Below are positions 1-7,227 of a DNA stretch of 11,127 nucleotides, one piece after another. This DNA is from DASWRT01 sp036403035. GTDB taxonomy: Bacteria; Pseudomonadota; Alphaproteobacteria; ATCC43930; CGMCC-115725. The first letter of the stretch is position 1, and each line of letters begins with the position of its first letter. The position numbers and the translations under genes are program-made. The stretch covers positions 1 to 11,127 of the forward strand of contig DASWRT010000116.1 in assembly GCA_036403035.1 (NCBI GenBank). The letters run 5' to 3'. The notes beneath the pieces were generated by a model, which ran no database searches, was not told the origin of the DNA, and worked only from the letters and a program-made list of their open reading frames with translations.

Positions 1-282
1 CAGGATCTCGCCCTAGTCAACCTGATCGGGTTGCAGCATGTGGAGCGCAACGGCCATCATTACGTCAACGGCATGGCGGACCTGCCGGAATCGGAGCAAG
101 CTGCTTTCCTGGCCGCGCACCCGGATCTGTATGAGCGAAGCCATGGCGCGGTGCGGCTCAAGATCCGCAATGGGAGGCTCGATATCGGCTCATTGGCAGG
201 CCCCGGCTTTGCGTCCGGCGCCTCCCCCGATTGGAAGACGCTTGCCCCGCTGGCGAAGCCGTCGGCAGGAGCGGCATCGTAG
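1..282 (+). CDS. Mandelate racemase/muconate lactonizing enzyme family protein, C-terminal fragment (5' end outside window)
   Basis: The open frame enters from the left edge in frame 1 and ends at a TAG at 280-282, so only the last 93 residues are visible. The segment HHYVNGMAD, followed by an EQxxFLxAHPDLY stretch, a short VRLKIRNGRL strand pair and an SLxxPGFAS end, resembles the C-terminal cap and tail of enolase-superfamily proteins of the mandelate racemase group. From family knowledge, these enzymes abstract a proton alpha to a carboxylate using Mg2+ and catalyse racemisation, cycloisomerisation or sugar-acid dehydration. The catalytic barrel residues lie outside the window, so the substrate cannot be read. 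A TTG at 31 could be mistaken for a start, but the frame is open upstream and the homologous region begins earlier. Family assignment is by remembered resemblance only. Confidence 0.6.
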   Translation, partial: QDLALVNLIGLQHVERNGHHYVNGMADLPESEQAAFLAAHPDLYERSHGAVRLKIRNGRLDIGSLAGPGFASGASPDWKTLAPLAKPSAGAAS

Positions 283-621
283 GCATCATCGTTCCGGGCC
301 GCTGCGAAGTCGCACCCGGTTGCGCCGCCCCCTGACCGGAGCGGACCAGTGCGCGGTAGCTGGCGCAGATCCTGCGATGCTACACTCGGGCCTTAGCTTG
401 CGATTGGCCGGCGGCATCTGCCGTCAGCTTCCGTGTCTCAGGTGCGGGCCGGTGCGGTGATACTACAGCAGGCAAAGCACTGTGCTTGCCAATAGCAGGG
501 TGCAAACGAGGCTGGCGATGCGCCGGTCGTAACGCGCCATCAAGGCGCCGGCCGACAGTGACGCAACCACGACTGCGGGATTTAGGAAGGTTGACCTTCC
601 GAGCGACCTTGCCTGTCAGGC
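283..621. other. Poorly coding intergenic stretch between the racemase-like gene and tRNA-Glu
   Basis: About 340 bases without a convincing gene. On the minus strand one frame, between a stop near 617 and a TAG at 463-465, reads as a hydrophobic peptide containing STFLNPAVVVASLSAGALMA and then a second hydrophobic run. The only ATG in it (540) would give 25 residues (MARYDRRIASLVCT...), with no clear ribosome binding site. This could be a remnant of a membrane protein gene or chance. Two dyads lie here: a near-perfect one at 471-490 (GGCAAAGCAC/TGTGCTTGCC) and a hairpin at 585-600. No transposase and no duplicated tRNA end is visible. Confidence 0.35.
585..600 (-). terminator. Possible 3' hairpin downstream of tRNA-Glu
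   Basis: GGAAGG, a four-base loop and CCTTCC form a perfect 6-bp stem (7 bp with a two-base loop), starting 21 bases beyond the encoded CCA of the tRNA in its direction of transcription. On the minus strand it is followed by TAAATCC, not by a proper run of T. It may therefore be a weak terminator or a trailer hairpin that limits 3' processing rather than a classical intrinsic terminator. Confidence 0.3.
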
Positions 622-697
622 TGGCGTCCCCTAGGGGATTCGAACCCCTGTTACCGCCGTGAGAGGGCGGTGTCCTGGGCCTCTAGACGAAGGGGAC
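622..697 (-). tRNA. tRNA-Glu (anticodon CUC), CCA encoded
   Basis: The minus strand folds as a complete cloverleaf. The 7-bp acceptor stem is GTCCCCT paired with AGGGGAC, and the T arm contains GGTTCGAATCC. The anticodon stem is CCGCC/GGCGG around the loop CTCTCAC, giving anticodon CTC (plus-strand positions 661-663), which reads GAG. The discriminator base is G (complement of 625) and CCA is encoded at 622-624. Without CCA the gene is 625-697, 73 nt. In a GC-rich genome the CUC isoacceptor serves the abundant GAG codons beside the usual UUC species. It lies downstream of yajQ on the same strand but has its own candidate promoter at 718-746. Confidence 0.95.
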
Positions 698-717
698 GAG
701 GCGCTGGCGTGGAGCCC

Positions 718-746
718 TAATTAGCGGCTCCTGCGCCGCGGATCAA
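718..746 (-). promoter_or_regulatory. Candidate sigma70-type promoter for tRNA-Glu, with overlapping dyad
   Basis: On the minus strand TTGATC (741-746) lies 17 bases from an AT-only hexamer TAATTA (718-723), about 20 bases upstream of the mature tRNA 5' end. The stretch after the hexamer, GGGCTCC, is GC-rich, like the discriminators of stringently controlled stable-RNA promoters. The -35 matches consensus at four of six positions, but the -10 is poor, so the case rests on spacing and on the lone AT-rich patch. A GGAGCC...GGCTCC inverted repeat (711-716 and 726-731) brackets the -10. Confidence 0.35.
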
Positions 747-808
747 GGCCGAGTTCGCAGCGGCCGCCCGCGGCAGGGCGGCGCAGAGGCAACCGCAAGC
801 GCAACGGC

Positions 809-1294
809 TCAGTCGCGGAAGTTCACGTACTGGAGCGGCTGCTCGATCTTCAGGTCACGGATGAACGCGATCGCCGTCTGGAGGTCGTCGCGCTTCTTGC
901 CGGTGACGCGCAGCTCGTCGCCCTGGATCGCGACCTGGACCTTGAGCTTGCTGTCCTTCAGTTCGCGGACCAGCTGCTTCGCCAGATCCTTGTCGATGCC
1001 CTGGCGCAGCGCGATCGTCTGGCGGAGCGTGTTGCCGGACGCCTTCTCGGGCGGCTTGAAGTCGAGCGCGCCGGGGTCGACCTTGCGCCGGGTCATGTGG
1101 ACCTTCAGCAGCTCGTGCATCTGCTTCAATTTGAGGTCGTCGTCGGCGACGAGGGTGAGCGCGCTCTCGGCGCGCTCGACCGTGCACTTGCTGCCCTTGA
1201 AGTCGAAGCGCGTGCCGATCTCGCGCACGATCCCGGCGACGGCGTTGTCGACCTCGGCGAGGTCCAGCTTGGAGACGATGTCGAAGCTCGGCAT
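809..1294 (-). CDS. yajQ: YajQ family nucleotide / cyclic di-GMP-binding protein
   Basis: A 161-residue protein, the usual length for YajQ. It opens with MPSFDIVSKLDLAEVDNAV and continues with the family's RFDFKGSK segment (about residues 29-36). The central KxxDPGALDFKPPEKASG stretch, the GIDKDLAKQLVRELKDSKLKVQ segment and the ending QPLQYVNFRD are all hallmarks. The family folds as two RNA-recognition-motif-like domains and binds nucleotides. In Xanthomonas a YajQ protein acts as a cyclic di-GMP effector that modulates a transcription factor; in other bacteria its role is unclear. The ATG at 1294 is preceded by AGGGAGA at suitable spacing, which fixes the start. It is co-oriented with the helicase gene upstream across a 127-bp gap that carries a tandem 11-bp repeat. 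It is cytoplasmic, with no signal peptide. The family call is secure; the binding function is by homology. Confidence 0.95.
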   Translation of the reverse strand: MPSFDIVSKLDLAEVDNAVAGIVREIGTRFDFKGSKCTVERAESALTLVADDDLKLKQMHELLKVHMTRRKVDPGALDFKPPEKASGNTLRQTIALRQGIDKDLAKQLVRELKDSKLKVQVAIQGDELRVTGKKRDDLQTAIAFIRDLKIEQPLQYVNFRD

Positions 1295-1310
1295 GGGCGT
1301 TCTCCCTAGC

Positions 1311-1339
1311 CCGATCGGGAACCGGCTGCCGATCGGGAA
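1311..1339. repeat. Tandem CCGATCGGGAA repeat upstream of yajQ
   Basis: Two exact copies of CCGATCGGGAA (1311-1321 and 1329-1339) lie 18 bases apart, start to start. Each contains the 8-bp palindrome CCGATCGG. They sit 17-45 bases upstream of the yajQ start codon. Paired short palindromes so close to a start suggest an operator or a folded leader, but chance duplication cannot be excluded from a single locus. Confidence 0.4.
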
Positions 1340-1421
1340 ACAACGGAAGCGGACGGGCGCCCGGTTACCATGTCGGTGCGCCCGCGATCAATCGCCTCCG
1401 CCGCAGCCGCCGGTTGCAATT

Positions 1422-2966
<1,545 letters not shown>

Positions 2967-2990
2967 GCGAACCTCTGACAACAAAGACGA

Positions 2991-3029
2991 CGCGCCGCAC
3001 CGGCGGGCCTCATGGCCACCGGCGGCGCG
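2991..3029 (-). promoter_or_regulatory. GC-rich hairpin in the helicase leader, followed by a T-rich stretch
   Basis: Positions 2991-2998 pair perfectly with 3022-3029 (8 bp). Inside, CGG (3001-3003) pairs with CCG (3019-3021) and GGCC (3006-3009) with GGCC (3014-3017), around a four-base loop. That makes about 15 bp with two small asymmetric bulges. Read on the helicase strand, the stem is followed directly by TCGTCTTTGTTGTC, which is T-rich for this genome, and then by the ribosome binding site and TTG start 25 bases away. This layout fits an attenuator, or a leader structure that the helicase could itself unwind. No regulation has been shown. Confidence 0.35.
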
Positions 3030-3110
3030 TTACGGGTGCGGAAGGCGAAGAGGAAGAGGCGCTTGGGGTACGTCGCGGACGGAACGATCTGTCGTCGGCG
3101 GTACGGTCGA

Positions 3111-3126
3111 GCCTCGCTCGCGAGGC
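3111..3126 (-). repeat. GCCTCG/CGAGGC dyad in the helicase upstream region
   Basis: GCCTCG (3111-3116) and CGAGGC (3121-3126) form a perfect 6-bp stem with a four-base loop, about 145 bases upstream of the helicase start. It lies within the roughly 250-bp stretch between the helicase start and the end of the membrane-protein gene. It could be part of a long leader or a weak terminator for the membrane-protein transcript; no T tract follows it on the minus strand. Apart from this dyad and the hairpin at 2991-3029, I see no gene in this gap. Confidence 0.25.
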
Positions 3127-3214
3127 AGCGGCCTCCTGCGATCAGCGCAGGGAACATAGGGACTCGGGCGGCCACCGCCAAGGGCAAAGCGCCACAGAGG
3201 TCCTGCCGGCGTCG

Positions 3215-3493
3215 CTAAATCTTTCTATCAGCTTGTCCCGGTCCACGCCCGAGCCAACTCATCGAAGCGTAAGCGCCGAACCAGGATCCTCCGGCGGCAA
3301 ACACCACGTAAATCCAGCTGTTCGTGTAGCTGATCACGGCAAAGGCCGAGAGCAGATACCAGACACTGCTCCAAGTCGCCGCGCGCACCCTATGCCGGGA
3401 AGTGACGGCAGCATTGAAAAGCACGTAGACCGCGTCGGTCATGGCGGTGGAAACCGCCACTGCGGCGGCCAACCAGGGATCGATCGACTCCAT
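3215..3493 (-). CDS. Small hypothetical inner-membrane protein (92 residues)
   Basis: The frame starts at an ATG preceded by AGAGGAG six bases upstream, one of the best ribosome binding sites in the window, which supports a real gene. The product is hydrophobic, with about three predicted membrane segments: residues 7-30, 40-58 and 60-82. The first contains an acidic residue in a MTDAVYVLF stretch. A short basic hydrophilic loop (TSRHRVRAAT) follows, and the tail is basic and polar. The basic loop suggests orientation by the positive-inside rule. I do not recognise a named family with certainty; similar short three-helix proteins of unknown function are common in alphaproteobacteria. It stands alone between the helicase and the metallophosphoesterase, all on the minus strand, with gaps above 200 bp on both sides. 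The promoter is not evident. Confidence 0.7.
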   Translation of the reverse strand: MESIDPWLAAAVAVSTAMTDAVYVLFNAAVTSRHRVRAATWSSVWYLLSAFAVISYTNSWIYVVFAAGGSWFGAYASMSWLGRGPGQADRKI

Positions 3494-3714
3494 ATCGGGC
3501 TCCTCTGGACCTGCCAGCCGCGAAATGATGCCCGATCAAAACCGGCTTTGCTGCTGTTCCGACGGGTGCCAGGGGTCCGATCCACTCCCCGGGAATCCAG
3601 CTTGGAGGTTTGTAAGGCATGGGAAGGTGAGGTACTGGCGCCCTGTGCCGGAATTTTCGGTCTTCGATCCCTTCCTGTCTTTCTTCCGCAACGGGGAAGG
3701 AGGATCTCAGGCGC

Positions 3715-4581
3715 TCAAAGCGAGCGACCGAGCCGCGGCCAGCACACCGTTCCGGCGTGCAGCGGCTTTCCGCGTTCCGCGCATTCGTCGGGCGGCAGCA
3801 CGTCGCAGCTCGGCCAGAGGCCGGTCGCAAGCGCCGAGGCGTACCCTTCCGGAAGCCCGGCGGCGTGCATCCGCGCCGCCGCGGTCGCATGGTCGTACTC
3901 CAGCGTCCGCAGCTCGACCGAAATCCCGCCGGCTTCCGGCCGCAAGAGGCTGTACCAGACGCGGGTCGTCCCGTCGTTCGCCGGCATGCCGATCGCGCCG
4001 GCATTGTGCCAGAGCCGCCCGTCCGCAAGCACCTGAGTGAACGGCACGCCGCAATGCCCGCCGATCACGCCGTCGCAGTCCGGCCCGGCCGCGTCCAGCT
4101 CCGCCGCCTTTTCGGTCTCGGGAGTCGAGGCGAAGACGAAGCGGTTGATCGAGCGCACGCTGCCATGGATCACCGCGAGGCGCCGGCCGCCGACCGTGAC
4201 GTCGAGGCGGCGGGGCAGGGCGCGCATCCAGGCGCGGCGCTCCTCGTCGAGCAGGCGGTCGGCATGCGCGAACCACCGTGCCGAGAGCGCGTCGCACGCG
4301 CTACCCTCGGCGAAGCCGCAGCCGCAATCCTCGCTGCGCGTCCCGAGCGACTCCTCGCAGTTCCCCATCACGACGGGGATACCGGCGGCGCGGACCGCAT
4401 CCACCGTCCCGCACGGGTCGGCGCCGTAGGCGACGACGTCGCCGGTACAGATCGTGCGCTCCGCCGGGATGCCGAGCCGCCGCGCCTCGGCGAGCAGCGC
4501 CTCGGTCGCCTGGAGGTTGCTGTACGGGCCGCCGAAGATCAGCAACGGTCCGTCATCCGCGGCGATGATGCCGGTGGTCAT
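3715..4581 (-). CDS. Metallophosphoesterase-family protein with altered metal-binding motifs
   Basis: A 288-residue protein with the motif order of the calcineurin-like (YfcE/Metallophos_2) superfamily. These are cytoplasmic phosphoesterases with a two-metal site. GDVVAYGADP (47-56), GNCE (73-76) and VIHGS (137-141) are recognisable. The first motif, normally DxHGN, reads GGPYSN (17-22), so the Asp and His ligands appear to be Gly and Tyr. GNHD/E has Cys75 in place of His, and GHTH reads GHCG (175-178). Cysteines are unusually frequent (45, 57, 75, 86, 88, 96, 169, 177), including a DCGCGF motif. I recall the same pattern in other alphaproteobacterial members, so it is probably a conserved variant rather than decay. 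The ATG at 4581 follows AAGGAA. It is divergent from the MFS gene. Substrate unknown; it may use a different metal or be a binding protein. Confidence 0.8.
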   Translation of the reverse strand: MTTGIIAADDGPLLIFGGPYSNLQATEALLAEARRLGIPAERTICTGDVVAYGADPCGTVDAVRAAGIPVVMGNCEESLGTRSEDCGCGFAEGSACDALSARWFAHADRLLDEERRAWMRALPRRLDVTVGGRRLAVIHGSVRSINRFVFASTPETEKAAELDAAGPDCDGVIGGHCGVPFTQVLADGRLWHNAGAIGMPANDGTTRVWYSLLRPEAGGISVELRTLEYDHATAAARMHAAGLPEGYASALATGLWPSCDVLPPDECAERGKPLHAGTVCWPRLGRSL

Positions 4582-4658
4582 CCACTATTCCTTGCCATGA
4601 ACGCCTCATCCTGGCGGACGGGATTTCGACGTCAACAGCTTAGCCGTTCGCCGACGCG

Positions 4659-4670
4659 CGGTGTTCACCG
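4659..4670. promoter_or_regulatory. CGGTG-TT-CACCG dyad just upstream of the MFS start
   Basis: A perfect 5-bp inverted repeat with a two-base centre ends six bases before the MFS ATG, where a ribosome binding site would be expected. It may be an operator for the divergent metallophosphoesterase/MFS promoter region or a translational hairpin. It is short enough that chance is possible. Confidence 0.25.
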
Positions 4671-4676
4671 AAACGC

Positions 4677-6110
4677 ATGCGCGACGCGACGATCATCGAC
4701 ACCGACGTTCCTGCCCGGCTCGACCGGCTGCCGTGGAGCCGCTTTCATTGGCTGGTGATCGTCGCGCTCGGCATCACCTGGATCCTCGACGGGCTGGAGG
4801 TGACGCTTGCGGGATCGATCGCCGGCGCCCTGAAGGACAGTCCGGCGCTGCATTTCGACAACCAGGATGTCGGCCTTTCCGCGAGCGCCTATCTCGCCGG
4901 GGCGATCCTCGGCGCGGTGTTCTTCGGCTGGCTGACCGACCGGCTCGGCCGCAAGAAGCTGTTCAGCGTCACGCTGGGCCTCTATCTCGTCGCGACCGCG
5001 GCGACTGCCTTCTCCTGGGATCTCTGGAGCTATGCGCTCTTCCGCTTCCTGACCGGCGCGGGGATCGGCGGCGAGTACACGGCGATCAACTCGGCGATCC
5101 AGGAGCTGATCCCGGCGCGGCGGCGCGGCCAGACCGACCTGTTCATCAACGGCAGCTTCTGGGTCGGCGCGGCGCTTGGCGCGCTAGGCTCGGTGGTGCT
5201 GCTCGATTCGGGCCTGCTGCCCGAGGATTACGGCTGGCGCTGCGCATTCGGCATCGGCGCGGTGCTCGGCCTCTGCATTATCTTCCTGCGCCGATACGTC
5301 CCGGAAAGTCCGCGCTGGCTGATGCTGCACGGGCGCCACCACGAGGCCGACCGGGTCGTCCGCGAGATCGAGAAGCGGGTCGAGGCGGATACCGGCACGA
5401 AGCTGCCGCCGGCCGAGGGCCGCATCCGCCTCCTCTCCGGAGGTCCGACGACGCTCGGCGCTGTGGCGCGGTCGCTGATCGTGACGCACCGGCAGCGCAC
5501 CATTCTCGGCCTCGTGCTGATGGCGTCGCAGGCGTTCTTCTACAATGCGATCTTCTTCACCTATGCGCTGATCCTGACCGACTTCTACGGCGTGCCGTCG
5601 GGCGCGGTCGGCTGGTACATCCTGCCCTTCGCGCTCGGCAACTTCGCCGGGCCGCTGCTGCTCGGACGCCTGTTCGATACGGTCGGGCGGCGTCGGATGA
5701 TCGCCGGCACTTATGCGATCTCCGGCGTCCTGCTCGCCGCGACCGGCTGGATGTTCGCCCACGGCGTGCTCGGCGCCGTGACGCAGACCTTCTGCTGGAC
5801 GGTGATCTTCTTCTTCGCCTCGTCGGCGGCGAGCGCCGCATACCTGACGGTCAGCGAGAGCTTCCCGATCGAGATCCGGGCGCTCGCGATCGCGCTGTTC
5901 TATGCGGTCGGCACGACGCTCGGCGGCGTCGCCGGGCCGGTGCTGTTCGGCTACCTGATCGACAGCGGCAACCGCATGACGATCCTCTGGGGCTACCTGT
6001 TCGGCGCGGCGCTGATGATCGGCGCGGCGGTGGTCGAGATGGTCATCGGCATCGACGCCGAACGGAAATCGCTGGAAAGCGTCGCCACTCCGCTGTCGGC
6101 GGCGGAGTAG
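4677..6110 (+). CDS. MFS transporter (sugar-porter / metabolite:H+ symporter type)
   Basis: A 477-residue, twelve-helix major facilitator. After a short cytoplasmic N-terminus, helix 1 carries WILDGLEVTL (35-44), with an acidic residue typical of the proton-coupled aromatic-acid/metabolite symporter branch. Motif A, GWLTDRLGRKK, lies at 84-94 between helices 2 and 3. FRFLTGAGIGGEY (122-134) marks helix 4, and PESPRWL (209-215) opens the central loop, as in sugar porters. The second half repeats motif A as GRLFDTVGRRR. Substrate cannot be read; organic acids, sugars or niacin-like compounds are all possible. The ATG at 4677 has no clear Shine-Dalgarno but is preceded by a CGGTGTTCACCG dyad. 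The divergent partner is the variant metallophosphoesterase, 95 bp away. The 3' end converges on the catalase-like gene with only 13 bases between them. Confidence 0.9.
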   Translation: MRDATIIDTDVPARLDRLPWSRFHWLVIVALGITWILDGLEVTLAGSIAGALKDSPALHFDNQDVGLSASAYLAGAILGAVFFGWLTDRLGRKKLFSVTLGLYLVATAATAFSWDLWSYALFRFLTGAGIGGEYTAINSAIQELIPARRRGQTDLFINGSFWVGAALGALGSVVLLDSGLLPEDYGWRCAFGIGAVLGLCIIFLRRYVPESPRWLMLHGRHHEADRVVREIEKRVEADTGTKLPPAEGRIRLLSGGPTTLGAVARSLIVTHRQRTILGLVLMASQAFFYNAIFFTYALILTDFYGVPSGAVGWYILPFALGNFAGPLLLGRLFDTVGRRRMIAGTYAISGVLLAATGWMFAHGVLGAVTQTFCWTVIFFFASSAASAAYLTVSESFPIEIRALAIALFYAVGTTLGGVAGPVLFGYLIDSGNRMTILWGYLFGAALMIGAAVVEMVIGIDAERKSLESVATPLSAAE

Positions 6111-6123
6111 GAAACGGAAGGTT

Positions 6124-7128
6124 CTATTCGCTCCGACGCGAGAAGGAGATCGCGTAGACGCCGTCGCGCACCGGAAGCAGCGGATCGTCGGATACCTCGA
6201 TCCCGTCCGTCACTTGGCCGGGAAGAAAGAGCAGCTGCTTCTGCGCCGCTTCGTTGTCCGGCGCCGGGGTCGTGAGCGTCAGCATGCCCAGTTCGACCTT
6301 TCGACGGCTGTCCGGCCAGGGAATAGTCGCGTCGTTCGTCGGGTCTCGCGGCTCCGCGATCTGCGCCAGCAGCCGAATCTGAACGGGCCCTTTTTTCAGG
6401 CGCTCCTTCAATTCGTCGCTGAGATAATCCGGCAGGCGCTTGGCCGCCTCGTCCTTGGAGAGATGGGACACCCCCGACACCGGCTCCGCTTGATAGCGGA
6501 AGGGCTGCTTTTTGCCTGCCTTGTCGACGAACTGGAACGCGTTGACGCCGAAATACTCGTCCGTGGCAAAGCTGCTCGGCGTCTGCGCCGTCGCGAGAGC
6601 CTTCGGCGCCGCCGGGTGGCTGGCGAGGAAGTCGTCAAGCTTGGTCGGCTTCGGGCTGTCCGGCTTGGTGGCGGCGATCGCCAGCAGGAGATCGCGGAAC
6701 TCGACGGGCGTGGCGACCGGGAAGAAGCGCAGGCTGTTGATCACGATGTCGGTGTCGCTGCCGTCCGGAAGGTGGAATTTGACCGACATGCCGTGCGGGT
6801 TGGCGATCGGATCGCCGTCGGCGATGTTGGGGATGCCCGTCGAATCGGAAAAGCGGACGGTGACAGGAACCGTGCCGCCCTGGAGGTGGGCCGCTCGGCT
6901 GAGCGTCGTCGCTTCCGGCGACGCCGTGAAGGTGCCTTCGGCGACGATGCCTTTGGCGTGGTTCAGCCGTTGGCTGGGATGCTGTCCGAAGATGGCCTGG
7001 AACGCATCCGCGATCTGCTCTTCCACCGGCGCCTCTTCGGCGTACGCGGCGGGCGCGGCGAGGGCGAGCGCCGACCCCGCAAGAGCCAGGGCGGCGACGA
7101 CGGGAAGAGCGGATCTGAACCGGCCCAT
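6124..7128 (-). CDS. Exported catalase-family heme peroxidase (mini-catalase)
   Basis: A 334-residue protein with a clear signal peptide: basic start MGRFR, hydrophobic core, and probable cleavage after AYA at residue 30. It should therefore act in the periplasm. It has the catalase core fold at reduced length, without the full N-terminal arm and C-terminal domain of classical catalases. The distal site is RLNHAKG with His57. VRFSDSTG (91-98) and NPHGMSVKFH (110-119) follow, matching the distal heme-pocket segments. Near the end, RDGVYAISFSRR supplies Tyr325, the expected axial heme ligand. Such proteins are usually weak catalases with peroxidase activity on organic substrates, as known for the SrpA-like group. 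GAGG upstream of the ATG at 7128 fixes the start. It converges on the MFS gene and lies 99 bases downstream of bluB on the same strand. An individual promoter is not obvious. Confidence 0.9.
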   Translation of the reverse strand: MGRFRSALPVVAALALAGSALALAAPAAYAEEAPVEEQIADAFQAIFGQHPSQRLNHAKGIVAEGTFTASPEATTLSRAAHLQGGTVPVTVRFSDSTGIPNIADGDPIANPHGMSVKFHLPDGSDTDIVINSLRFFPVATPVEFRDLLLAIAATKPDSPKPTKLDDFLASHPAAPKALATAQTPSSFATDEYFGVNAFQFVDKAGKKQPFRYQAEPVSGVSHLSKDEAAKRLPDYLSDELKERLKKGPVQIRLLAQIAEPRDPTNDATIPWPDSRRKVELGMLTLTTPAPDNEAAQKQLLFLPGQVTDGIEVSDDPLLPVRDGVYAISFSRRSE

Positions 7129-7227
7129 ATCTGCCTCACGCGTTCGTTTGTCGGGAAACTCTACCCTAACTCCATTACTGGTCAGAGATGCGGCCCGAAT
7201 TGGGATCTCGTTCGAAGATCTCTCGGC

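Noticed and set aside
283..697. Mobile element integrated at the tRNA-Glu gene
   Set aside because: No integrase, no second copy of the tRNA 3' end and no abrupt composition change were found; flanking genes look chromosomal.
3715..4581. The metallophosphoesterase as the missing PdeM of the ligase cassette
   Set aside because: Its motifs and length fit the YfcE-like group with altered ligands, not the ligase-associated PdeM family, and it lies far from the ligase on the other strand.
4607..4635. Promoter for the metallophosphoesterase gene (TTGACG on the minus strand)
   Set aside because: The -35-like hexamer is good, but the hexamer at 17-bp spacing (AGGATG) matches the -10 consensus at only one of six positions.
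4661..6157. 498-codon plus-strand frame overlapping the MFS gene
   Set aside because: It is the +1-shifted shadow of the transporter, Arg/Asp-rich and without membrane segments.
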